From NCBI RefSeq assembly GCF_024343675.1, contig NZ_RJUD01000114.1, positions 1 through 64,000 on the forward strand: a stretch of DNA of 64,000 nucleotides. Reading direction: 5' to 3'. Within the stretch, counting starts at the first letter, position 1. Each line of letters opens with the position of its first letter. This document shows, piece after piece, positions 23,659 to 31,487 of the stretch. Position numbers and translations under genes: made by a program. The stretch is from Lacihabitans sp. CS3-21. Lineage in GTDB: Bacteria; Bacteroidota; Bacteroidia; Cytophagales; Spirosomataceae. The notes beneath the pieces are model-generated. The model made no database searches. It had not been told where the DNA came from and saw only the letters and a list, made by a program, of their open reading frames with translations.

Positions 23659-26136
23659 TTATACTAATTCTTTCTTGGTTTCTTCAGGAAAATTAAAAAC
23701 AATCGGCTTTTTTACTTTTTCTTCAAGAAGGGCTATTTCCAAAACCTCCTCAACGTAGTTTACATAATGGAAAGTCAAACCTTTAGTATACTCCTCCCCT
23801 ATTTCCTCTACGTCTTTTTGATTTTTGTAACACATCACTATCTCCTTGATATTGGCTCTTTTGGCCGCCAATATCTTCTCTTTGATACCTCCCACCGGTA
23901 ACACCTTGCCACGTAGTGTGGTTTCGCCCGTCATGGCCATATCTTTCTTTATTTTTCTTTGGGTAAAAATAGAGGCCATAGAAACCAACATCGTAATACC
24001 AGCAGATGGACCGTCTTTAGGCACAGCTCCCTGCGGAACGTGTATATGCAAGTCATAATTTCCAAATACTCTGTAATCAATTCCCAAGTCTTCAGCGTGA
24101 GATTTCAAATATGAAAGTGCCGTTACAGCAGATTCCTTCATTACATCGCCCAGTTGGCCAGAAAGTGTCAGAGCTCCTTTGCCTCTGCTTAAGTTAGACT
24201 CAATGAACAAAATATCACCACCAACAGGCGTCCAAGCCAAGCCAGTCACTACACCTGCTAGGTCATTTCCTTCATATAAATCTTTGTCAAATATAGGCTG
24301 ACCCAATAATCGCTCCACATCAGCTTCTTTGACGTTTGGATTGTATTGCTCCTCCATGGCCACAAACTTGGCAATTTTTCTGACCAAACTACCCAATTTA
24401 TGTTCTAAGCTCCTCACGCCAGACTCTCTGGTGTAACCCTCTATAAGCTTAACAATAGCTCCGTTTGTGATTTTGAACATGCCCGGAGTAAGTCCGTGAA
24501 GCTCAATTTGTTTTGGCAACAAATGTCTCTTAGCAATCTCTACTTTCTCTTCTACTGTGTACCCACTCAATTCGATAATTTCCATTCTATCTCTCAAAGC
24601 TGGTTGAATGGTATCCAAAGCATTTGCGGTGGCTACAAACAACACCTTCGAAAGGTCATAATCTACTTCTAGATAGTTATCTTTGAAAGCATTATTTTGC
24701 TCAGGATCAAGCACTTCCAGCAATGCACTAGACGGATCGCCACGATGGTCTCTTGAAATTTTATCAATTTCATCCAAGATAAATACAGGATTACTTTTCT
24801 TAGCCTTCTGAATATTGTTGATGATTTTGCCAGGCATAGCACCGATGTAGGTTTTTCTATGTCCACGAATTTCGGCCTCATCATGTACACCGCCCAAGGC
24901 CATTCTTACATATTCTCTACCCAAGGCCTTCGCTATAGATTTCCCCAAAGACGTTTTACCCACTCCAGGAGGGCCATAAAGGCAAAGTAAAGGAGCCTTC
25001 ATGTCATTACGGAGTTTCAGTACTGCCAAGTACTCAAGAATTCTCTCTTTCACTTTAGTCAACCCAAAGTGGTCACCATCAAGTATTCTTTTTGCCCTCG
25101 CTAAAGAGAAATTATCTTTGCTGTATTCGTTCCAAGGTAAATCTACCAATAACTCTGCGTATCCTACCGAAACACCATATTCTGGTGCCATTGAGTTCAT
25201 ACGCATGATTTTATTGAGTTCTTTATTGAAATGCTCATTAATCTCTGGCGACCATTTTTTCTTCGCCCCTTTGGCCCGTAGCTTCTCCACTTCTTGGTCC
25301 GGAGAATCCATTCCAAGCTCTTCCTGAAGCACTTTTATTTGCTGACGAAGATAATATTCTTTCTGTTGCTGATCTATGTCCGACGAAGCCTTACTTTGTA
25401 TATCTTTCTTTATTTCAAGCACTTGCACTTCCTTCATCATGTGTTCGAGTAGCTTGGTAGCTTGCTCGTAGCCATCAAATGTTTCTAAAAGCAACTGCTT
25501 ATCAGAAATGCCAATGTTGAGATTGGAAGAAAGAAAATGTGTTAGAAAATTAGGTGTGTCTATGTTATTTATAGCAATCTGAGCATCTCTCGGAATCTCG
25601 GGATTGAGATTAAGGATATTCAAGGCGGCTTCTTTAAGGCTGGATATCAAGGCTTTGGTTTCCTTTTTCTTTGGATTTGGAAAATGATCCTCGATATAAG
25701 TAACCTTGGCCATCAAATGGGGGTCGGTTTTGGTAAACTCATCCACTTTAAACCTTCTTCTACCCTGCAAAATAATGGTTACATTACCGTCTGGCAGAAC
25801 AATCATTTTGATGATATGAGCAATGGTCCCTACTTTGTAAAGATCGTCTTCGGAAGGTTCATCGTTGGTTTGACGGACCTGAGAAATTATTCCCAGTGTT
25901 TTATCCCCTTTGTAAGCTTTTTTTACCAGTTTAGTACCTTTGGTACGAGTAACAGTTACCGGAATTACAATTCCAGGAAACAAAACGGTATTTCTAAGTG
26001 GTAAAATTGGAAGAAATTCAGGTAAATTATTATCATCTTCCATGACTTCGTCAGGCGGAGCAATCTCAATCATCTCCACACTTTCAATATTTTTTCCTGA
26101 AAGACCTATATTATTAAAATTTTCGAAATCTAGCAT
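23659..26136 (-). CDS. lon: ATP-dependent protease Lon
   Basis: An 825-aa LonA protease. The N-terminal substrate-binding domain starts near residue 38 (LPILPLRNTVLFPGIVIPV). Walker A is GPPGVGKT near residue 387 and Walker B FILDEIDKI. The C-terminal protease domain contains catalytic Ser in KDGPSAGIT near 710 and Lys in GKVLPVGGIKEK. A short acidic N-terminal extension and a C-terminal lysine-rich tail are usual in this phylum. It is monocistronic, with its own terminator. It degrades damaged and regulatory proteins in the cytoplasm. Confidence 0.98.
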   Translation of the reverse strand: MLDFENFNNIGLSGKNIESVEMIEIAPPDEVMEDDNNLPEFLPILPLRNTVLFPGIVIPVTVTRTKGTKLVKKAYKGDKTLGIISQVRQTNDEPSEDDLYKVGTIAHIIKMIVLPDGNVTIILQGRRRFKVDEFTKTDPHLMAKVTYIEDHFPNPKKKETKALISSLKEAALNILNLNPEIPRDAQIAINNIDTPNFLTHFLSSNLNIGISDKQLLLETFDGYEQATKLLEHMMKEVQVLEIKKDIQSKASSDIDQQQKEYYLRQQIKVLQEELGMDSPDQEVEKLRAKGAKKKWSPEINEHFNKELNKIMRMNSMAPEYGVSVGYAELLVDLPWNEYSKDNFSLARAKRILDGDHFGLTKVKERILEYLAVLKLRNDMKAPLLCLYGPPGVGKTSLGKSIAKALGREYVRMALGGVHDEAEIRGHRKTYIGAMPGKIINNIQKAKKSNPVFILDEIDKISRDHRGDPSSALLEVLDPEQNNAFKDNYLEVDYDLSKVLFVATANALDTIQPALRDRMEIIELSGYTVEEKVEIAKRHLLPKQIELHGLTPGMFKITNGAIVKLIEGYTRESGVRSLEHKLGSLVRKIAKFVAMEEQYNPNVKEADVERLLGQPIFDKDLYEGNDLAGVVTGLAWTPVGGDILFIESNLSRGKGALTLSGQLGDVMKESAVTALSYLKSHAEDLGIDYRVFGNYDLHIHVPQGAVPKDGPSAGITMLVSMASIFTQRKIKKDMAMTGETTLRGKVLPVGGIKEKILAAKRANIKEIVMCYKNQKDVEEIGEEYTKGLTFHYVNYVEEVLEIALLEEKVKKPIVFNFPEETKKELV

Positions 26137-26145
26137 GTATGATAT

Positions 26146-26164
26146 GTCAAACTCAATATTTGAC
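26146..26164 (-). promoter_or_regulatory. Palindrome upstream of lon
   Basis: GTCAAA-N7-TTTGAC lies 10 bp before the lon ATG, and a further GTCAAAC copy occurs about 35 bp upstream. This could be an operator for heat or stress control or a fortuitous AT-rich match; no -7 box at proper spacing was recognised. Confidence 0.3.
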
Positions 26165-26328
26165 TGTTTTATTTCTAAAAGGTATAGTTCTGTTAGTCAA
26201 ACCTTATGCCACCATAGGATTTCATGGCAAAATGGCAGACTTTAGTAAAGGTAAATATACAAACGAAAATTTAAACCAGATAAATTTTGACAATAATCCG
26301 ATTTAAAGGTATTTAATGTTGATTTTTG

Positions 26329-27087
26329 TCAAACAATTCTCATTGGAATTCCCTTTTCAGACAAATAATGTTTTAAATCTGGAATAGGAATCTCTCTAAA
26401 ATGAAAAATACTAGCAGCCAGCCCGGCGTCGGCTTTTCCAGCCGTAAAAACTTCATAAAAATGCTCCATATTGCCAGCACCTCCAGAAGCTATTACTGGA
26501 ATATGCAAATTTTCAGACACGAAAGAGGTAATATCTAGTGCAAAACCGTTCTTTGTACCATCTGCATCCATAGAAGTGAGCAAAATTTCTCCTGCTCCCA
26601 ACTCCTCTACTTGTTTTACCCAGTGGCGAGTGCGTAGATCGGTTGGCTTTCTGCCACCATGCGTATGCACAATATCCTCACCATCCACGTGGCGAGTATC
26701 TATGGCTACCACAATACACTGACTACCAAACTCTTTAGCCAATTCATAAATCAGTTGTGGATTATTAACCGCCGATGAATTTATAGACACTTTGTCAGCA
26801 CCCGCATTTAATAATTTGGACACATCTGAAATACTGCCGATGCCTCCACCGACGGTAAAAGGAATATTGACTGCATGAGCCACTTTATTTACCAAATCCA
26901 GCAAAGTTTTTCGTTCTTCTACAGTGGCGGTAATGTCCAAAAACACCAATTCATCGGCACCTTGTTGGGCATAAATAGCCGCCAGTTCCACTGGGTCACC
27001 GGCATCACGTAAATCCACAAAGTTGGTTCCTTTTACAGTTCGGCCTTCTTTGATATCCAAACAAGGTATAATTCTTTTTGTTAACAT
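26329..27087 (-). CDS. hisF: Imidazole glycerol phosphate synthase, cyclase subunit
   Basis: A 252-aa (beta/alpha)8 barrel that, with HisH, makes IGP and AICAR from PRFAR in histidine synthesis. The catalytic aspartates lie in [13 protein letters not shown] (D11) and [13 protein letters not shown] (about D130). Phosphate-binding glycine motifs GGGIGS and ASGGAG are intact. It overlaps hisA by 7 bp. It is the last gene of hisHAF; no hisI follows and lon is next. Confidence 0.98.
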   Translation of the reverse strand: MLTKRIIPCLDIKEGRTVKGTNFVDLRDAGDPVELAAIYAQQGADELVFLDITATVEERKTLLDLVNKVAHAVNIPFTVGGGIGSISDVSKLLNAGADKVSINSSAVNNPQLIYELAKEFGSQCIVVAIDTRHVDGEDIVHTHGGRKPTDLRTRHWVKQVEELGAGEILLTSMDADGTKNGFALDITSFVSENLHIPVIASGGAGNMEHFYEVFTAGKADAGLAASIFHFREIPIPDLKHYLSEKGIPMRIV

Positions 27088-27803
27088 ATAAATTTCTCCA
27101 GCTCTTTCAAACCAATTTTTCCTTCATAAATGGCCTTACCTACAATCACACCAAACACCCCTTGGTCATTTAGTTTTTCTAAATCCTTCATCTCACTTAC
27201 GCCACCGCTGGCTATAATTTTTAAATCAGAAAACTTCGCTTGCATTTTTTCATAAAGCTCAAAAGACGGCCCTTGCAATAGCCCATCTTTGGCTACATCG
27301 GTGCTTATGGTGTATTTTATGCCTTTTTTGAGGTATTCTTCAATAAAATCAAATACCGAAACCTTGGTAGATTCTTGCCATCCAGAAATGGCTATCATTT
27401 CATCTTTGGCATCTGCTCCAAGTATAATTTTTTCTGGTCCGAATTTTTCCAACCAACCCAAAAACATTTCTTGGTTTTTTACGGCTATACTTCCTCCAGT
27501 AATCATTTTTGCACCAAAATCAAATGCTTTTTGGATGTCCTCATCAGACTGAATTCCACCTCCGAAATCAATAATTAACTTAGTGGAATTGGCAATCTTC
27601 TCCAAAACTTTGTGGTTGATAATCCGCTTCTCCTTGGCACCGTCTAAGTCAACCAAGTGTAGTCTTTTTATGCCAGCATCTTCAAACTCTTTGGCTACTT
27701 CTGCGGGGTCTTCGTTGTAGATTTTCTTTTGTTCATAATCACCCTGCGTAAGCCTAACACACTTACCATCAATAATATCTATAGCTGGAATTACCTGAAT
27801 CAT
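27081..27803 (-). CDS. hisA: ProFAR isomerase
   Basis: A 240-aa (beta/alpha)8 barrel, 1-(5-phosphoribosyl)-5-[(5-phosphoribosylamino)methylideneamino]imidazole-4-carboxamide isomerase. Catalytic D8 is in [15 protein letters not shown] and the second Asp in ISTDVAKDG. It overlaps hisH by 4 bp (ATGA type) and hisF by 7 bp, so the three are translationally coupled. Confidence 0.98.
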   Translation of the reverse strand: MIQVIPAIDIIDGKCVRLTQGDYEQKKIYNEDPAEVAKEFEDAGIKRLHLVDLDGAKEKRIINHKVLEKIANSTKLIIDFGGGIQSDEDIQKAFDFGAKMITGGSIAVKNQEMFLGWLEKFGPEKIILGADAKDEMIAISGWQESTKVSVFDFIEEYLKKGIKYTISTDVAKDGLLQGPSFELYEKMQAKFSDLKIIASGGVSEMKDLEKLNDQGVFGVIVGKAIYEGKIGLKELEKFIC

Positions 27804-28396
27804 AAAGCTAAAAAGTTTTTAAATATTTGTTGTCCAACCTCGCCGCTGATTTCAGAATGAAACTGACAGGCGAAGAAATTGTCTTTTTGTAAAATTGCTG
27901 AATATTCCAAAACATAATCGGTTTTGGCCACTGTGTATTTTGAAAGTGGAGCATAATATCCGTGATTATAATACACATAAGAATTTGCATTAACAGACGC
28001 ACAAATAGGCGTTTGCAAATCATAAATATTATTCCAGCCTGTCTGAGGAATTTTAAAACCCTGTGTTTTAGGGAATTTCAAGATCGGAATATCAAATACA
28101 CCAAGGCATTGGGTATCGCTTTCCTCAGAAGTTTCACAAAGCAATTGCATACCTACGCAAGTACCCAAAAAAGGCTGTTTCAGTGTAGGAATAAGTTTAT
28201 CCAAACCCGTTTCAATCAAACTTTTCATGGCCGAACCAGCCTCTCCTACACCTGGAAAAATGATTTTGTTGGCATTTTGTATCTTCTCAGGGTCGTCTGT
28301 CAGTTCATAACTAGCACCGATACGTTCCAGGGCTATTATCACAGACATGATATTCCCTGCATTGTATTTTATAATTGAAATCTCTGGTTTAATCAT
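27800..28396 (-). CDS. hisH: Imidazole glycerol phosphate synthase, glutaminase subunit
   Basis: A 198-aa class I glutaminase partner of HisF. The nucleophile is in [10 protein letters not shown] and the His/Glu pair in CQFHSE. Two normally conserved positions differ from the common form: IPQTGWN where most HisH proteins have VPHMGWN, and HSE where HPE is common. The catalytic triad is nevertheless complete. It is the first gene of hisHAF; the rest of the histidine pathway is not in this window. A terminator-like hairpin lies in its leader. Confidence 0.96.
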   Translation of the reverse strand: MIKPEISIIKYNAGNIMSVIIALERIGASYELTDDPEKIQNANKIIFPGVGEAGSAMKSLIETGLDKLIPTLKQPFLGTCVGMQLLCETSEESDTQCLGVFDIPILKFPKTQGFKIPQTGWNNIYDLQTPICASVNANSYVYYNHGYYAPLSKYTVAKTDYVLEYSAILQKDNFFACQFHSEISGEVGQQIFKNFLAL

Positions 28397-28409
28397 TTTG
28401 CAAAAATAC

Positions 28410-28470
28410 GGCTCATTTTTGAGCCTGAATAATTTTAATATAAAAAATAAAACCCGACTAATTTGTCGGG
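28410..28470 (-). promoter_or_regulatory. hisHAF leader: terminator hairpin plus second hairpin (possible attenuator)
   Basis: Read in the his direction, the leader has CCCGAC-N6-GTCGGG (28453-28470) followed by a T-rich run, a plausible intrinsic terminator, then a second hairpin GGCTC-N6-GAGCC (28410-28425) 14 bp before hisH. No other minus-strand gene lies upstream that the terminator could serve, since the next gene to the right reads the other way. No histidine-rich leader peptide was found. The 355-bp gap 28397-28751 holds only this and the elements of the polyprenyl synthase promoter. Confidence 0.55.
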
Positions 28471-28687
28471 CCTATTTGTTCGCTAAATTTGTCAGGAAAA
28501 AATCTTTTGTGTAATGGATTGATTATTAATATATAATTTGTGCAAAATAAAATATACTTGAGCCAATTCCAAAATATTCTCTCAATTAATACACAAAAAA
28601 ATAACATTTCAGGCTTAAAAAATTGAAATAATACAATAATGCATTCATTAATCTTAAACGCAATTAGGTAATTGTTTTATTAATAAA

Positions 28688-28743
28688 TAAATTTGCTCAA
28701 TTTTAAACAACCTGTAAACTCCCCTGTTACCAATTAGTAACAG
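28688..28743 (+). promoter_or_regulatory. -7 box and leader hairpin of the polyprenyl synthase gene
   Basis: TAAATTTG at 28688-28695 matches the Bacteroidota -7 consensus. It is followed by an exact hairpin CTGTTAC-CAATTA-GTAACAG (28724-28743) ending 8 bp before the ATG, where it could mask the ribosome-binding region or be an operator. Confidence 0.4.
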
Positions 28744-28751
28744 AATCATAA

Positions 28752-29726
28752 ATGGCCATTTCAATTGATGAAATACAGGCTCCCATCATAGAGGAGATGA
28801 ATAGTTTCGAGAAGAAATTCAGAAATTCTATGAAAACGAATGTGATGCTTCTTGACCAAATCATGAAGTACATCATTCACCGAAAAGGGAAGCAAATCAG
28901 ACCCATGTTTGTGTTTCTGACTGCCGGCACGGTTGGCCAAATCGCTGATTCTACCTACCGAGGAGCGGCTCTGATAGAACTGGTACACACAGCATCGCTT
29001 GTACACGACGACGTGGTGGACGACTCCAACTACCGCAGGGGTTTTTTCTCTATAAATGCTCTTTGGAAAAACAAAATAGCAGTATTGGTGGGCGATTTCC
29101 TTCTTAGCAAAGGCCTTGATCTCAGCCTAAAACACAAAGATTACAACCTCATGGAGATTGTAAACAATGCCGTGAAAGAAATGAGTGAAGGTGAGTTGTT
29201 ACAAATAGAAAAGGCCAGAAAATTAGACATAACCGAAGACATATATTTCGACGTAATCCGCAAAAAAACGGCCTCACTGATAGCTTCTTGCTGTGCTGTG
29301 GGTGCGGCATCCACGGGTGCCGACGAAACCATGGTTGAAAAAGCAAGACTTTTGGGCGAAAAAATAGGCATGGCGTTTCAGATAAAAGATGACCTGTTTG
29401 ACTTCGGCACAGATGAGATAGGTAAACCTACAGGCATAGATATCAAAGAAAAAAAGATGACTTTACCACTGATATTCGCCCTCAACAATACTGGTTGGTT
29501 TACTAAAAGAAAAATCATCAACCTTATCAAAAACGAATCAGACAAGCCCAACAAGGTTTTGGAGGTTATAGATTTTGTAAGAAGCTCCGGAGGAATAGAT
29601 TATACCAAAAAAATCATGCAGAATTTCGTAAACCAAGCCTACGATATCCTCGACTCCTTCCCCGAATCCGCCCACAAAAATTCGCTTAAAAATCTGGTTC
29701 AGTTTACTATTGAGAGGACGAAGTAA
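28752..29726 (+). CDS. Polyprenyl (all-trans) diphosphate synthase
   Basis: A 324-aa trans-isoprenyl diphosphate synthase. The first Asp-rich motif is LVHDDVVDDSNYRRG and the second FQIKDDLFDFGTD; GKQIRP marks the IPP-binding region. The length and small-residue pattern before the first motif suggest a medium or long chain product, as for the side chain of menaquinone, the usual quinone in this phylum. The product length is inference. It stands alone. Confidence 0.93.
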   Translation: MAISIDEIQAPIIEEMNSFEKKFRNSMKTNVMLLDQIMKYIIHRKGKQIRPMFVFLTAGTVGQIADSTYRGAALIELVHTASLVHDDVVDDSNYRRGFFSINALWKNKIAVLVGDFLLSKGLDLSLKHKDYNLMEIVNNAVKEMSEGELLQIEKARKLDITEDIYFDVIRKKTASLIASCCAVGAASTGADETMVEKARLLGEKIGMAFQIKDDLFDFGTDEIGKPTGIDIKEKKMTLPLIFALNNTGWFTKRKIINLIKNESDKPNKVLEVIDFVRSSGGIDYTKKIMQNFVNQAYDILDSFPESAHKNSLKNLVQFTIERTK

Positions 29727-30059
29727 ATTTCCCTTTTTATTTTTATTTCTGCGGTTTTATTTTTTGGTTTTTGGTGGAAATATTTTTCATCGATTACAGG
29801 TCTGTTGGAAACTCTTAACACCACTAGAATGGCAAACGAAAATATTCATGCAAAGTTTCAGAGAAATTAATTATACTTTCTGCATGAACAAGTAACCCCA
29901 ACAATAGGCAAAAATTTTCTAATTCGCAGCTTAAAAATTATAAACAAATAACCTCGCCTAATTCTTAAAATCCCAAAAATCACACTTATCCAGAATAAAT
30001 GTAGATTCCTATCAAAATCTTAAGGCTATTTGTTAATTTTAATCTCAAAAAAACAGGAA
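29727..30059. other. 333-bp gap without a gene
   Basis: AT-rich and apparently noncoding. The only structure noted is an inverted repeat TTCATGCA (29845-29852) with TGCATGAA (29881-29888). A 61-codon ORF that starts inside the polyprenyl synthase gene shows no protein-like features. Confidence 0.6.
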
Positions 30060-30881
30060 ATGAAATTTCTATTTGCACTTACCGCTTTATTGATAATGAC
30101 TAGTGATAATAAGTCAATTGCCCAATCTTTAGAAAAGTATCTCAAAGAACTTGATCCTGAGATAGTGGTTTCCATGAAACTTCAAAATCAAACTGGAAAG
30201 CTGCTTTTTGAAAGAAACGGTCAAAAAGTGGTGCCGAGTGCGAGTGTTATAAAAATACCAATACTCTTCTCCTTGCTTAAAGCGAAAGGGATAAACCTTA
30301 AACATGCATATACACTCCAACCAAAGGATATTGTGGGTGGCTCAGGAGATATTCAGTATGAAGTTCCATTTAAAAAAATCACTTACAATTATTTAGCACA
30401 AAAAATGATAAGTGTAAGTGACAATACTGCCACCAATATTCTGATAGAAAAACTTGGTTCAGAGCAAATTCAGGAGGACATAAATAACTGGGGATTAACC
30501 AACACCAAGCTCAATAGAAAAATGATGGATTTTGAGGCCATCAAGGCAGGAAAACAAAATTTCACCACGTGTGAAGACATCAATGGTTTGTTGCTTAAAC
30601 TTTTGAACAAGCAATTGCTCTCCAAAAAATCTGGCAAAAAAGCCATGGAGATTTTGTTGGCTTGTGAGGACAGAACGACTATTCCGAGAAACATCCCCGT
30701 AAACGTACCCATAGCACACAAAACAGGCACACTGGACTATGTCCGAGGCGATGCTGGTATCATTTTCTCCAAAAATATTTTGATACTTACAGTGTTCGTA
30801 GAAAACTTTGAGAGCCTTCAGCAGGCCGAAACCATTATTGGGAAAATAGCAGAATGCTGCTACAAAGACTTTGGCCAGTAA
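30060..30881 (+). CDS. Class A beta-lactamase-fold serine hydrolase
   Basis: About 273 aa from the ATG at 30060, chosen over the TTG at 30030 because it gives a signal peptide MKFLFALTALLIMTS. The active-site motifs are SxxK in PSASVIKIP near residue 62, SDN near 119-121 and KTG near 220. The region where class A enzymes have ExxLN reads MMDFEAIKAGKQN, so the general-base glutamate is displaced or absent. It is more likely a peptidase or esterase of the beta-lactamase2 family than a resistance enzyme. Periplasmic. No regulator of the AmpR or BlaI type is nearby. Confidence 0.85.
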   Translation: MKFLFALTALLIMTSDNKSIAQSLEKYLKELDPEIVVSMKLQNQTGKLLFERNGQKVVPSASVIKIPILFSLLKAKGINLKHAYTLQPKDIVGGSGDIQYEVPFKKITYNYLAQKMISVSDNTATNILIEKLGSEQIQEDINNWGLTNTKLNRKMMDFEAIKAGKQNFTTCEDINGLLLKLLNKQLLSKKSGKKAMEILLACEDRTTIPRNIPVNVPIAHKTGTLDYVRGDAGIIFSKNILILTVFVENFESLQQAETIIGKIAECCYKDFGQ

Positions 30882-30939
30882 AAATATTACCAATTGAATT
30901 CACCATAACTAAAAAAGGATAATCAATAATTAAAGAAGC

Positions 30940-31248
30940 ATGATATTAGAAGTAGCTATTTTAAATGTAAAGAGTGGACAAGAAAAGCAATTTGAAATCG
31001 ACTTTGATATTGCAGGGCAATTTATTAGCTCGATAAAAGGTTATGTAAAACATTCACTACGAAAATGCTTGGAACAGAATAACAAGTATATTCTTCTTGT
31101 GGACTGGGAGAATTTAGAAGACCATACAGTTGGGTTTAGGCAATCACTAGAATACTTAGAGTGGAAAAAGATGCTTCATCATTATTATGATCCGTTTCCA
31201 ACGGTAGAACATTATGAGACAATTATTGAAAACAAAAACAACAGCTAA
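30940..31248 (+). CDS. Antibiotic biosynthesis monooxygenase (ABM) domain protein
   Basis: A 102-aa dimeric ferredoxin-like alpha/beta barrel of the ABM group: it starts ILEVAILNVKSGQEKQFEIDF, has YILLVDWENLEDHT in the middle and ends FPTVEHYETI. Members include small cofactor-free oxygenases and haem-degrading enzymes; the N/W/H set of IsdG-type haem oxygenases cannot be confirmed. It follows the hydrolase after 58 bp. Confidence 0.85.
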   Translation: MILEVAILNVKSGQEKQFEIDFDIAGQFISSIKGYVKHSLRKCLEQNNKYILLVDWENLEDHTVGFRQSLEYLEWKKMLHHYYDPFPTVEHYETIIENKNNS

Positions 31249-31433
31249 TACTTACTCCTGAATTATATAATCTATTCAAGTATTTAGAATGAAGGTTATA
31301 TTGAACAAAACGTAAGAACTGTCCATTAAAAGACACCTATTCGAGGACACGAACAACAAAATAATATATTGCCCAAACTCAGCCATTGAAATTAATCCGC
31401 AGAGTCGCTTCTGGAGAATCTTCAGAATAATAA

Positions 31434-31457
31434 AAAAGCCCGCTTTCGCAGGCTTTT
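31434..31457. terminator. Bidirectional terminator between ABM and prc genes
   Basis: AAAAGCC-C-GC-TTTC-GC-A-GGCTTTT, with A- and T-runs on both sides, positioned between two convergent genes. The 239-bp gap contains nothing else I can support. Confidence 0.88.
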
Positions 31458-31487
31458 CTTATTATATTCATTCGAAGATTTTGAAAA

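Noticed and set aside
29710-29895. 61-codon ORF after the polyprenyl synthase
   Set aside because: It starts within the preceding gene and encodes a low-complexity Phe/Leu-rich run with no ribosome-binding context.
30060-30881. Antibiotic resistance (beta-lactamase)
   Set aside because: The fold is right but the deacylating glutamate is not in place, so a resistance call is not justified.
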